From contig JAJDBA010000077.1 of NCBI GenBank assembly GCA_029261675.1, positions 1 to 10,332 of the forward strand: a DNA stretch of 10,332 bases. The letters are read 5' to 3'. This stretch comes from Nitrospinaceae bacterium. Its GTDB lineage: Bacteria; Nitrospinota; Nitrospinia; Nitrospinales; VA-1. Below, piece by piece: positions 1 through 6,966 of this stretch; positions within the stretch are counted from its first letter, which is position 1, and every line of letters begins with the position of its first letter. Under the pieces are notes generated by a model that had not been told where the DNA came from, did not search any database, and saw only the letters and a program-made list of their open reading frames with translations. The position numbers were made by a program, and so were the translations under genes.

Positions 1-149
1 TTGAAAAATGTCGGATTATTGGCGACAAAATAGGCCATAAAACCGGTAATTCCTAGTCCGGCTGCCATCCAGTTATAGACACGGACCATAAACCGTTGTT
101 GTTCAGCAGCTACGGCATCCATACTCATGGTTCGAGGGGAGTTTTGCAT
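1..149 (-). CDS. Bax inhibitor-1/YccA-family membrane protein, N-terminal fragment
   Basis: Only the first 49 codons lie in the window; the gene runs off the left edge. The start is the ATG at 149-147, preceded by an AAAGGA Shine-Dalgarno-like stretch about 10 nt upstream. The visible protein has a short hydrophilic N-terminus (MQNSPRTMSMDAVAAEQQ), then RVYNWMAAGLGITGFMAYFV, which begins the first membrane span at about residues 28-44. A polar N-tail, a 'VYxWMxxGLxxTxxxAY' block and an immediate first helix are what bacterial BI-1 (YbhL/YccA-like) proteins show. These are multi-spanning inner-membrane proteins, usually about 220-240 residues, linked in other organisms to Ca2+/H+ leak and to FtsH-dependent membrane quality control. 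The gene follows the Bat operon in the same direction after a 162-nt gap with its own promoter candidate, so it is probably a separate unit. The family call rests on the N-terminus alone. Confidence 0.72.
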   Translation of the reverse strand, partial: MQNSPRTMSMDAVAAEQQRFMVRVYNWMAAGLGITGFMAYFVANNPTFF

Positions 150-218
150 TATTTTTTTCCTTTCAATACGTTAAATCATCAAAAAGGGTTTTTAAGCCTC
201 TTTCAAGTACTACTTTAT

Positions 219-247
219 TGAATAAAACCTCAGTTTCGCGTTGTCAA
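219..247 (-). promoter_or_regulatory. Candidate sigma70 promoter for the BI-1-like gene
   Basis: Read on the minus strand, a perfect -35 hexamer TTGACA (247-242) is followed after 17 nt by TATTCA (224-219) as a weak -10. The predicted start of transcription is near 212, giving a leader of about 63 nt before the ATG at 149. The -35 is convincing and the -10 matches only three of six positions, so this is a moderate call from sequence alone. Confidence 0.4.
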
Positions 248-311
248 GGTTTTGTGCGAAAGTTACTTCCTTACATTCTATCAAAGTCCAGAAGATAAAT
301 GCAGGACATTT

Positions 312-1319
312 TCAGGAGTCCAATTCCGGTTTTCTTGCAGATAATCTGCTTTCATAAAGTAAGAACAGCAAGGCAGGAAAAATGAACCATTGAAAACGCT
401 CTTGCCATATTTTTCTACGTTCGGCTTTAAATTCTTTCTTCTCCAGGTTTTGGTTTATTTGGTCGAGATAGATGGTTTTCAGGTCGATATCTCCAGTTAC
501 TGAGCGCACATAACTTCCACCTGTCTGTAATGAAATTTGTTGCAGAGTTGTTTCGTCCAGTTTTGTGAGAATGACCTCTCCCTCATCATTTTTCAGAAAA
601 CCTCCTGACTGATTTGGGTTTGGCAAGGGAGCACCGATGTCTTGTCCGATTCCAATGGTATAAACCTTAACTCCTGCTTTCTCTGCTTCTTTTGCTGCTT
701 CCAGTGCTTGCCCAGTTTGGTCTTCACCATCTGTGATCAAGATGACGGCTTTAGATTTTTTTTCCTCTGTGCGAAAGGCTTTAATGGATGTTCTCAATGC
801 ATCTCCCAAAGCCGTACCCTGGACGGGTATCAAGTCGGTATCGATGGCGTTTAGGAAAATACGCGCCGCCGTGTAGTCGAGTGTGAGAGGGCATTGAACA
901 AAAGAGGTGCCTGCGAATGCGACCAGTCCGACTCGGTCTCCTTGTAACATTTCGAGCAGGTCAGAGATTTTCCGTTTGGCTCTTTCAAGTCGATTAGGTT
1001 TTATATCTTCAGCAAGCATACTGCGGGATACATCCAGCGCAATAATGATATCTACACCCTCTTGCCGGACATCTTCCCACTGATAACCCCATTGCGGTCT
1101 AGTGAGTGAAAGCAAAAGGAAAATGATGGCGAAGCTGGTGCATATTGCCCTGGTTTTTTGTTGCTCTCTGAGTTTTGGAGTCACCAGTTTTGAGAATAAT
1201 TTTTCACCGCAAAAACGAACGATGAGTTCATGTTTTTTGCGATTTCCCCATGCAAGGAAAAATATTAGCGGAACAAGAACCCACAATAAATATAAATTGG
1301 AAGGATCACCAAATTTCAT
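312..1319 (-). CDS. batB: BatB-like von Willebrand factor A membrane protein
   Basis: A 335-residue VWA protein and last gene of the Bat operon. Hydrophobic spans lie at about residues 8-24, 58-72 and 310-322. This gives the usual Bat layout of two N-terminal helices, a VWA domain (about 88-290) and one C-terminal helix. The metal-ion-dependent adhesion site is intact: D96-x-S98-x-S100 in ALDVSRSM, T169 in VQGTALGD and D197 in LITDGEDQ. The conserved TRPQWG after the second helix and QCPLTLD in the domain are shared with the gene before it. The start lies 1 nt beyond that gene's stop, and a strong GAGGAGG Shine-Dalgarno sits about 10 nt upstream, so it can initiate independently. Some BatB proteins carry C-terminal TPRs; this one ends at the last helix, and the operon supplies a separate TPR-like protein. 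In the family model the VWA domain displays metal-dependent binding at the membrane and is controlled by the MoxR ATPase. BatA versus BatB is assigned by operon order. Confidence 0.88.
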   Translation of the reverse strand: MKFGDPSNLYLLWVLVPLIFFLAWGNRKKHELIVRFCGEKLFSKLVTPKLREQQKTRAICTSFAIIFLLLSLTRPQWGYQWEDVRQEGVDIIIALDVSRSMLAEDIKPNRLERAKRKISDLLEMLQGDRVGLVAFAGTSFVQCPLTLDYTAARIFLNAIDTDLIPVQGTALGDALRTSIKAFRTEEKKSKAVILITDGEDQTGQALEAAKEAEKAGVKVYTIGIGQDIGAPLPNPNQSGGFLKNDEGEVILTKLDETTLQQISLQTGGSYVRSVTGDIDLKTIYLDQINQNLEKKEFKAERRKIWQERFQWFIFPALLFLLYESRLSARKPELDS

Positions 1320-1320
1320 A

Positions 1321-2313
1321 TTATGGAATCCTCCTCAATACGGTATTGGATAATGCAATTTCCAAAAGCAGAAGCAGTATTCCCGGAATAAGAAAATAGT
1401 GAAACAGGTCTGTGTATTCGGAATGATCGAGAACCTTGACTTCAGACTTTTCCATTTGATCAATCTGTTTGTATATTTCTTTTAACGATTCGAGATCAGT
1501 GGCGCGGAAATATTGGCCGCCAGTTAATTCTGATATTTGTCTTAAAGTGTCTTCATCGATATCCACCTTTTGATAAACATATTTTTGCCCGAAAATAGAA
1601 TTTACCAAAAATGGCGCTTCCCCATGAGTCCCTACAGCAATAGTGTGAATTTTAATGCCAAATGCTTTCGCTGTTTGTGCGGCTTGCAATGGTACAAGGT
1701 TGCCTGCATTGTTACGTCCATCGGTTAAAAGGATGATGAGTTTTGATTCCGACTCAAGATCTTTCAGGCGCTTGACCGCGATACCGATTGCAGAACCGAT
1801 GGCTGTCGCATCTCCTGCCATCCCGATTTCTAACTTGCTGAGAAAAGATTGCAGAATACCCTGATCCAAAGTGAGCGGGCATTGGGTGTAGGCTTCGGAG
1901 CCAAAAACAATCATACCCATGCGATCATTGGGGCGATTTTCGATAAATTCTGCTACGACATCTTTAACCATAGCCAGACGGGTGTCGCGTTTTTCGTCTT
2001 TGATAAAGTCTAGTGCTTGCATACTTCCCGATGTGTCCAGAGCCAACATAATGTCGACACCCACAGATAATATTTCCGTGCTCTTATGACCTTCTTGCGG
2101 GCGAGCGAGTGCCAATATAAGAAGAGATACTGCAAGTAATCGAATAATCAAAGGAAGAGCGGATAAAATATCAACTCGTGACGAGCGTACCGTTTGTAAA
2201 ATTGAAATGGATGAGTAGTGGATAGCTACAGGATTTCTTGTTTTGAATACAAGATACGGCACTATGAGAAAAAACAGGAGTAGCCAAGGATCTTCAAATC
2301 GAAAAAAGTTCAT
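1321..2313 (-). CDS. batA: BatA-like von Willebrand factor A membrane protein
   Basis: A 330-residue VWA protein with spans at about residues 8-24, 51-69 and 304-322 around a VWA domain at about 85-290. The MIDAS is complete: D93-x-S95-x-S97 in ALDTSGSM, T170 in AGDATAIGS and D198 in LLTDGRNN. Hallmarks shared with the downstream VWA gene are ALARPQEG after helix 2, RMGMIVFGSEAYTQCPLTLD, and the C-terminal LRQISELTGGQYFRATD block. The start overlaps the BatD-like stop as ATGA (2313-2310), with GGGGAG a few bases upstream, which points to translational coupling. It is the first of two tandem VWA paralogues, the arrangement called BatA-BatB in Bacteroides and Leptospira, where the operon is tied to oxygen or oxidative-stress tolerance. 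Function here is inferred from family and context. Confidence 0.9.
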   Translation of the reverse strand: MNFFRFEDPWLLLFFLIVPYLVFKTRNPVAIHYSSISILQTVRSSRVDILSALPLIIRLLAVSLLILALARPQEGHKSTEILSVGVDIMLALDTSGSMQALDFIKDEKRDTRLAMVKDVVAEFIENRPNDRMGMIVFGSEAYTQCPLTLDQGILQSFLSKLEIGMAGDATAIGSAIGIAVKRLKDLESESKLIILLTDGRNNAGNLVPLQAAQTAKAFGIKIHTIAVGTHGEAPFLVNSIFGQKYVYQKVDIDEDTLRQISELTGGQYFRATDLESLKEIYKQIDQMEKSEVKVLDHSEYTDLFHYFLIPGILLLLLEIALSNTVLRRIP

Positions 2314-3314
2314 GATCTCCCCGGCGATTCGGTCACAGGTGATACCTGGGTAGGGGTTGTTTGATCAGGTAACACCAGAACAGGTGATGCTTCTTTAATA
2401 AAACGGATTACAGAGTCAATGGGGTCGTCATGCGCTTTGGCCTTTGCAAACTTAACCTTGTCTATTTCTACTAAAAGGGTTCTCGTTTGCAGCTTTTGAG
2501 TCTCATTTAAGCCAGAGAAGTTTTTGAAATGGGTGGTGATTTCTTCCGTAGTCCATTCTTGCGCGGGAAAGTCATAGCGGTTTTCAAGGTACCTGCGAAA
2601 TATTTCTGAGAGTTCAAAAAAATGATCGCTGATGCGTCCCAGTTTCATCCACTCTCGGGATTGCAATTCACTCAATTCTTTCATGGCCTTTTCTTCGGCA
2701 GTGAGTACGAAATCGGGTTTTGTTTTGGGAGTTGACTTGTTTCGCCACTTTTTCCATAGCCAATAGCCTAAAGCTACAAGACATAAAACCGCCAGAGCCT
2801 TCCAGATATAATGTGTCCATGGTGCTTTGATGCTGGCAATCGGTTTGATGTCTTTAATGTCGGAAGCATTTTCTTCAAGTTGTAAAAGTGATTGCACTTC
2901 AAAGCTGACTTCTGAGGACATGATTTTTCCGCGTACGATTTGTTTGTTCGTATCGGGGGCATCAAACACGACAGGAATAGATGGGAGTATGACAGGTCCG
3001 ATTTTGTCAACTCGCAATTTGAGCCAGAACTCTTGCGTGGTCTGCTTATTAATTTTCTTTGGGTTTCCTCTTCCGTGCTCAACTTTTTCCAGCCCTTCAG
3101 GTATTACGTATTCAGGCATATGTAGAACAATATCCGGATCATGCGTTACTGTAATCGAATAGGTGACAATGTCTCCCAACGTGGGTTGACTAATGTCAAC
3201 TTGCGCGGTTATCGATACTGGTTCGGCACACCAGGAAACAAAGGGGTTTGTTAAGGTGAAAATAAATGCCGACAATAAAACAGGCAGAAAATTTGGAAAT
3301 ACTTTCGACATCAT
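2310..3314 (-). CDS. BatD-like periplasmic protein with a DUF4381-like C-terminal half
   Basis: A 334-residue protein with three parts. Residues 1-30 form a Sec signal peptide, with likely cleavage after the WCA at 28-30; the Cys is not in a good lipobox. Residues 31-145 are a beta-rich periplasmic region that begins VSITAQVDISQPTLGDIVTY and contains LRVDKIGPVILPSIPVVF, the pattern of BatD 'oxygen tolerance' proteins. A single membrane span (about 169-186) is followed by basic KKWRNK. The cytoplasmic tail (205-310) has FFELSEIFRRYLENRYDFPAQEWTTEEI written here only in part as its core FRRYLE, FPAQEWTTEE and EIDKVKFAKA, the signature of DUF4381-like tails. BatD proteins are often longer, with several beta domains, so this is a compact one-domain BatD joined to a DUF4381-like tail. 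The ATGATG start directly follows the previous stop; either ATG could serve. It may link periplasmic clients to the cytoplasmic MoxR/DUF58 proteins; that role is inferred. Confidence 0.75.
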   Translation of the reverse strand: MMSKVFPNFLPVLLSAFIFTLTNPFVSWCAEPVSITAQVDISQPTLGDIVTYSITVTHDPDIVLHMPEYVIPEGLEKVEHGRGNPKKINKQTTQEFWLKLRVDKIGPVILPSIPVVFDAPDTNKQIVRGKIMSSEVSFEVQSLLQLEENASDIKDIKPIASIKAPWTHYIWKALAVLCLVALGYWLWKKWRNKSTPKTKPDFVLTAEEKAMKELSELQSREWMKLGRISDHFFELSEIFRRYLENRYDFPAQEWTTEEITTHFKNFSGLNETQKLQTRTLLVEIDKVKFAKAKAHDDPIDSVIRFIKEASPVLVLPDQTTPTQVSPVTESPGRS

Positions 3315-3758
3315 CTATTTTTCTTTTGCGATACAGGCGTCAATGAGAGGTTGTAGCTCAGTCGCTTTGTCAGGATTGGCAGCTTCTGAACGAAACAGCC
3401 AAACCAAGGCTTCTTTGCAATTTCCGAGTTTTAGATAAATTCTTCCAGTAGTCGCAGCGGCCTTGGCTCTGTCGGGTGCATTGCTTTCCCTCAATGCCCA
3501 TATTTGAATGTATTGATCCAGAGCTTGTTCGTTTAATCCCACCTGTTGCAGTCGCTCACCTGCTTTCTCTAGTTCTGTAGCGCGGGTGTCAACATGGGTA
3601 TCTTTGACACTGTTTTCCTGTTGGGTGGGGATGGATTTCTTGGTGATGAGTTTTGTGAAAAATGCAACGAAAGCGAAAAGGGTGATGCCTGTTAAAATAT
3701 AGACAACCACTTTTAGTTTTCCGTTGACTCCGTCTTCGGGTATTTTTGAATCGCTCAT
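3315..3758 (-). CDS. Small membrane-anchored TPR-like protein of the Bat operon
   Basis: A 147-residue protein. After a hydrophilic N-terminus there is one membrane span (about 16-36, VVVYILTGITLFAFVAFF) followed by K/T-rich residues. A linker then leads to a helical region at about 61-135. Two helix-turn-helix units can be read there: one contains RLQQVGLNEQALDQYIQIW, the other GRIYLKLGNCKEALVWLFRS followed by EAANPD. Spacing and the G-x-x-x-A/L pattern fit two tetratricopeptide repeats. Bat operons commonly include a TPR protein (BatC or BatE), so this probably fills that partner role, although it lies unusually early, between the DUF58 and BatD-like genes. The start is 1 nt beyond the DUF58 stop and has only a weak CAGGGA upstream, suggesting coupled translation. 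I do not recognise a specific family; the TPR call comes from pattern only. Confidence 0.68.
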   Translation of the reverse strand: MSDSKIPEDGVNGKLKVVVYILTGITLFAFVAFFTKLITKKSIPTQQENSVKDTHVDTRATELEKAGERLQQVGLNEQALDQYIQIWALRESNAPDRAKAAATTGRIYLKLGNCKEALVWLFRSEAANPDKATELQPLIDACIAKEK

Positions 3759-3759
3759 A

Positions 3760-4707
3760 TCAATGTTTCTTTTCCCTGAATTTAAAATATTTTATGATGG
3801 GATCTGTTAAAGACTTATGGGTGAAAATTTCTATGGTATCGATTCCGATTGAACTGAAAAAAGCTTTTCGTTCCTGACGTTTTTTGATGCAAACTTTTTT
3901 GTGTTCCTTGAGCATTACCGGGTCACTGGTGTTCACGAGTAGTGTTTTTCCTGTTTCGGAATCTTCAAGATGAACCATTCCCACATCGGGAAGGGTTTCT
4001 TCATGCGGGTCAATTATACTGATCGCGATGAGATCGAACCTTTGACGAGCGAGTTTCAACTGAGGTTCAAAGTTTTCATCTTGAAAGTCGGAAATCAGGA
4101 AAGTGGTGGCTTTCTTTTTCTGGATTTTAAGTAGATATTCCAAAGGCAGTGACAGGTTGGTGCCTTTGCCCTCGGGTTTGAAGCTTAAAATTGTACGAAT
4201 GATATTCCATATATGACCTTTCCCTTTTTTGGGGGGAATATGGTGTTCAATTTTATCTGAGAAAATTATAAGTCCAATCTTGTCATTATTTTTTATAGCT
4301 GCAAATGCAAGAATAGATGCAACTTCTGCCGCAATTTCGTTTTTCAGTTTTTGGTTTGAACCAAATCTCCCTGAAGAACTAACATCCACCAGAAGCATCA
4401 AGGTCAGTTCTCTTTCCTCGATGAATTCTTTTATGAAGGGTTGATTCATACGTGCGGTTACATTCCAGTCGATCAATCTCACATCATCTCCCGGCTGATA
4501 TTCGCGAACCTCGCTGAACTCCATTCCGCGGCCTTTGAACGCAGACACATATTCACCTGCCATGATATCGTTCACCATATAATTGGTCTTTACCTGAATG
4601 GCTTTTATGCGTTGCAACAATTCCGGTGAGAGTTGATTTTCTTGTTCTGACGGAGGTGCTGGAAGGCGGAACCAGTTTCGAACATTATTTGTTAGTGTTT
4701 GCAGCAT
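3760..4707 (-). CDS. DUF58-family protein with VWA-like fold
   Basis: I start this protein at the ATG 4707-4705, giving 315 residues. It lies 7 nt past the MoxR stop with no good Shine-Dalgarno, so it is probably translated by coupling. A TTG at 4737 would add 10 residues and overlap moxR by 23 nt, again without a ribosome site. The DUF58 signature is clear at residues 59-86: FKGRGMEFSEVREYQPGDD followed by VRLIDWNVTAR. It is followed by a VWA-like core with VDVSSSG (D108, S110, S112), which keeps the DxSxS metal-binding pattern. No membrane helices are visible, making this the short soluble form. DUF58 genes nearly always sit beside a MoxR ATPase and are thought to act with it as a cytoplasmic partner. 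The exact biochemical job is not known. It is the second gene of the operon. Confidence 0.9.
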   Translation of the reverse strand: MLQTLTNNVRNWFRLPAPPSEQENQLSPELLQRIKAIQVKTNYMVNDIMAGEYVSAFKGRGMEFSEVREYQPGDDVRLIDWNVTARMNQPFIKEFIEERELTLMLLVDVSSSGRFGSNQKLKNEIAAEVASILAFAAIKNNDKIGLIIFSDKIEHHIPPKKGKGHIWNIIRTILSFKPEGKGTNLSLPLEYLLKIQKKKATTFLISDFQDENFEPQLKLARQRFDLIAISIIDPHEETLPDVGMVHLEDSETGKTLLVNTSDPVMLKEHKKVCIKKRQERKAFFSSIGIDTIEIFTHKSLTDPIIKYFKFREKKH

Positions 4708-4714
4708 ATGAGGG

Positions 4715-5707
4715 TCAGGGGACTTCAATAGTGTCAAAAAGGGATTTCAGGATGTCATCGGCACTTACGTTTTCTGCTTCCGCCTCATAAGTGAGGATGA
4801 TGCGGTGTCGAAGTACATCCATACCAATGCTCTTTATATCGTGTGGTACAACATATCCTCGCCGCTGTAAGAAGGCATAGGCCTTGGCTGCCCGGTTAAG
4901 AAAAATTGAAGCGCGAGGTGATGCGCCGAATTGAAGCATACCAGTATAGGATGAAAGTTGATTTGCTTTTGGGTCGCGTGTGGCGGTAACTAGATTGATT
5001 ATGTAGTCCTGCAGGTTTTCATCAATATAAATTTCATCAATGACCTTGCGGGCTTTCAGGATGTCTGTAGGATCGACCACGGGTTGAACTTTGTATGGCT
5101 CGCTGCTGGTAGACATGCGTTTCATGATCAACTTTTCCTCTTCTTTGGAGGGATAGTCAATATGAAGCTTTAGCATAAAGCGGTCGATCTGAGCTTCGGG
5201 TAAAGGGTAGGTGCCTTCCTGTTCGATCGGGTTTTGTGTGGCGATGACCATGAAGGGGTCTCCCAACGGGAAAGTGTTGCCAGCTATGGTTATCTGGCGT
5301 TCCTGCATGGCTTCCAATAATGCGCTTTGAACTTTTGCTGGTGCACGATTGATTTCGTCTGCCAAGATGATGTTGGAAAATAAAGGCCCTTTTTTAATGT
5401 CGAATTCACCTGTTTTGGGCTGATAAATCTGGGTTCCCAAAAGGTCTGCCGGAAGTAAATCGGGAGTGAACTGAATGCGTTTGAAATCTGCTCTAACCGA
5501 TTGCGCCAGAGTTTTAACGGAGGTTGTTTTAGCCAGTCCTGGAACCCCTTCCAGAAGAACGTGTTCACCAATAAGCAATCCTAATACCAGTCTTTCGGTA
5601 AGATATTTTTGCCCTACCATGACTTGGTCGAGCTCATGCAGAAGGGGCGGGATGAACCCGCTCGCTTGGTTGACCCGATCTGTGATTTTATCGATTTTTT
5701 GCACCAT
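4715..5707 (-). CDS. moxR: MoxR-family AAA+ ATPase
   Basis: A 330-residue AAA+ ATPase of normal MoxR length, first gene of the Bat operon. Landmarks in order are Walker A GVPGLAKT (54-61), Walker B IILADEIN (113-120), sensor 1 ATQNP (156-160), arginine finger EAQIDRF (R176) and sensor 2 GASPRA (261-266). The stretch NRAPAKVQSALLEAMQERQ (120-138) is characteristic of MoxR. MoxR ATPases form hexameric rings in the cytoplasm and are proposed to act as chaperones that insert cofactors or remodel VWA-domain partners; two such partners and a DUF58 protein follow in this operon. The start ATG at 5707-5705 has TAAGGT about 7 nt upstream. The gene faces an A+T-rich divergent intergenic region with a plausible promoter. 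All catalytic residues are present, so it should be active. Confidence 0.96.
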   Translation of the reverse strand: MVQKIDKITDRVNQASGFIPPLLHELDQVMVGQKYLTERLVLGLLIGEHVLLEGVPGLAKTTSVKTLAQSVRADFKRIQFTPDLLPADLLGTQIYQPKTGEFDIKKGPLFSNIILADEINRAPAKVQSALLEAMQERQITIAGNTFPLGDPFMVIATQNPIEQEGTYPLPEAQIDRFMLKLHIDYPSKEEEKLIMKRMSTSSEPYKVQPVVDPTDILKARKVIDEIYIDENLQDYIINLVTATRDPKANQLSSYTGMLQFGASPRASIFLNRAAKAYAFLQRRGYVVPHDIKSIGMDVLRHRIILTYEAEAENVSADDILKSLFDTIEVP

Positions 5708-5735
5708 GCTTGTACCTTAAGTTTTTGGAATGATT

Positions 5736-5764
5736 GTTATAATGAAGAAAAAATACTGTATAAA
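5736..5764 (-). promoter_or_regulatory. Candidate promoter of the moxR-bat operon
   Basis: On the minus strand TTTATA (5764-5759) and TATAAC (5741-5736) are separated by 17 nt, matching four and five of the six sigma70 consensus positions. Transcription would start near 5729, about 22 nt before the moxR ATG. The region is so A+T-rich that other -10-like hexamers occur nearby (TATACA at 5762-5757), so the exact site is uncertain. Confidence 0.35.
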
Positions 5765-5791
5765 AATATAATAAATTGAGTTAGAAAAAAA

Positions 5792-5805
5792 TTAAAAATT
5801 TTTAA
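5792..5805. repeat. Perfect 14-bp A/T palindrome in the divergent intergenic region
   Basis: TTAAAAATTTTTAA is a perfect inverted repeat with no loop, between the candidate moxR promoter and the LRR gene promoter. It could be a regulator site, an UP-element-like or bent-DNA tract, or chance in A+T-rich sequence. No regulator is identified. Confidence 0.3.
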
Positions 5806-5896
5806 CCTGAAGTCCCACCATGAGCCTGTCCTTGGCTTTTTTCACATGCAGAATGAAGCTATTTGAGGTTTGAAGGGTAAAAATATGATTTTAGGC

Positions 5897-5924
5897 TTTA
5901 CAAGAGCCACAACTTAAATAGAAT
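5897..5924 (+). promoter_or_regulatory. Candidate sigma70 promoter of the LRR gene
   Basis: TTTACA (5897-5902) and TAGAAT (5919-5924) each match five of six consensus positions, with a 16-nt spacer. Transcription would begin near 5931, leaving a leader of about 44 nt before the ATG at 5975. This is the best plus-strand promoter candidate in the region between the divergent genes. Confidence 0.5.
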
Positions 5925-5974
5925 AGCAGGCTTAACCCATTTTATCAGTAAGTGTATTATCAGGGAGTGTGGCA

Positions 5975-6883
5975 ATGCTTGATGATGAAGTAAAAGATAT
6001 AGACAGAATTATTGATCAAGGTCTTAATTCTGAAAACAACGACCTCGATCTCAGAGAAAAAGAGCTGGATGATGATGACCTGATCAAGATCATGGAATCA
6101 GACAAACTCAAAGGTGTTACCGCTGTTTTTTTGGAGTTCAATGATATTACTGATAGAGGATTGAACGCCCTTCTCGAATGCGAGAATATGAAGTTTTTGA
6201 CCGCCTTAAACCTGTTTAAAAATAAAGTGACGGATGAAGGGGTCAAAGCGTTGGCAAAGTCAAAAACGATGCTCAATTTATCTGAGTTGATTTTAAGTGA
6301 TAACGAGGTCGGAGCAGAAGGTGCAAAAGCTGTTGCAGAATCGAACTTGTTGGGAAACCTGGTATCACTTTGGCTTGGAGATAAGCTGGGGGATGAAGGA
6401 GTAACGTATCTGGCAGAATCAGAATCTTTGACTCGCTTGACACAACTTTCTTTATATAGAAATAATATTGGCAATGAAGGAGCGATTGCGATTGCGAATT
6501 CTAAAAACCTGGCAAAGCTGGAAGAGCTCAACCTCAACTGGAATTATATTGAAGCAGAAGGCATTGATGCTCTGGCAAATTCAGATACACTGAATAGTTT
6601 AACCCAGTTGACACTGACCTATAATCCTTTAGGGTTGAGAGGTGCTGAGATTATCGCAGATGCAAAGAACTTCAAAAATGTCACGTTAATGGATCTCTAT
6701 GAAACTGAAATCGGTAATCTCGGGGGCAAAGCTTTGGCAAACTCTAAGAACTTACCGAGTATGAAAACACTGGTTTTGATTCATAATGATATTACCGAGG
6801 GAGTTGAGGCGCTGTTTAAGAATAATGAAAACTTCCCAAATTTAGAAAATATTTATTTTAACAAACCTAAAGAAACGGAATAA
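5975..6883 (+). CDS. Cytoplasmic leucine-rich repeat protein (ribonuclease-inhibitor type)
   Basis: A 302-residue protein. I choose the ATG at 5975 because AGGGAG (5962-5967) lies 7 nt upstream; a GTG two codons earlier would place that site too close. After a short acidic N-terminus, about ten repeats of 26-28 residues fill residues 23-298. The pattern is LxxLxLxxNxIgxeGaxALAxSxxL, as in LSLYRNNIGNEGAIAIANS and LNLNWNYIEAEGIDALANS. The 'NxI..EGA..LA' form with a helical outer face is the ribonuclease-inhibitor (RI-like) LRR class. There is no signal peptide, membrane span or added catalytic domain. Repeat composition is strongly acidic. Such proteins build a curved solenoid that binds partners, so this is probably a cytoplasmic protein-binding scaffold; its target is unknown. 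One repeat (LWLGDKLGDEGVTYLAES) is a residue short and lacks the usual Asn. The gene has its own promoter candidate and ends at a strong terminator. Confidence 0.85.
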   Translation: MLDDEVKDIDRIIDQGLNSENNDLDLREKELDDDDLIKIMESDKLKGVTAVFLEFNDITDRGLNALLECENMKFLTALNLFKNKVTDEGVKALAKSKTMLNLSELILSDNEVGAEGAKAVAESNLLGNLVSLWLGDKLGDEGVTYLAESESLTRLTQLSLYRNNIGNEGAIAIANSKNLAKLEELNLNWNYIEAEGIDALANSDTLNSLTQLTLTYNPLGLRGAEIIADAKNFKNVTLMDLYETEIGNLGGKALANSKNLPSMKTLVLIHNDITEGVEALFKNNENFPNLENIYFNKPKETE

Positions 6884-6902
6884 TAATCGGACTGGTTCAT
6901 TG

Positions 6903-6945
6903 AGAAGGGGTTTTCGGTTAGCGCCGGGAACCCCTTCTGTTTTTT
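6903..6945 (+). terminator. Strong intrinsic terminator after the LRR gene
   Basis: The arm AGAAGGGGTTTTCGG (6903-6917) pairs with CCGGGAACCCCTTCT (6924-6938) through a 15-bp stem with two G-U pairs and a 6-nt loop. It is followed by G and a run of six T (6940-6945). It lies 19 nt after the LRR stop and only 21 nt before the start of the next gene, so it may also limit read-through into the propeller genes. Confidence 0.88.
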
Positions 6946-6966
6946 GAACGCTAGGAATATTTAGCT

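Noticed and set aside
4708..4737. TTG start at 4737 for the DUF58 gene, overlapping moxR by 23 nt
   Set aside because: No Shine-Dalgarno precedes it, and an ATG at 4707 lies 7 nt beyond the moxR stop, in keeping with the tight coupling of the whole operon.
5823..5842. Short AGCC/GGCT hairpin followed by six T upstream of the LRR promoter
   Set aside because: The stem is only four base pairs and lies upstream of the better promoter candidate, so it is unlikely to terminate anything.
5969..5974. GTG start two codons before the LRR ATG
   Set aside because: The AGGGAG ribosome site ends 1 nt before this GTG, which is too close; spacing to the ATG at 5975 is normal.
6016..6537. Minus-strand Ser-rich open frame of 173 codons inside the LRR gene
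   Set aside because: Its serine and phenylalanine richness is what antisense reading of the acidic, repetitive LRR gene produces; no independent coding signal is seen.
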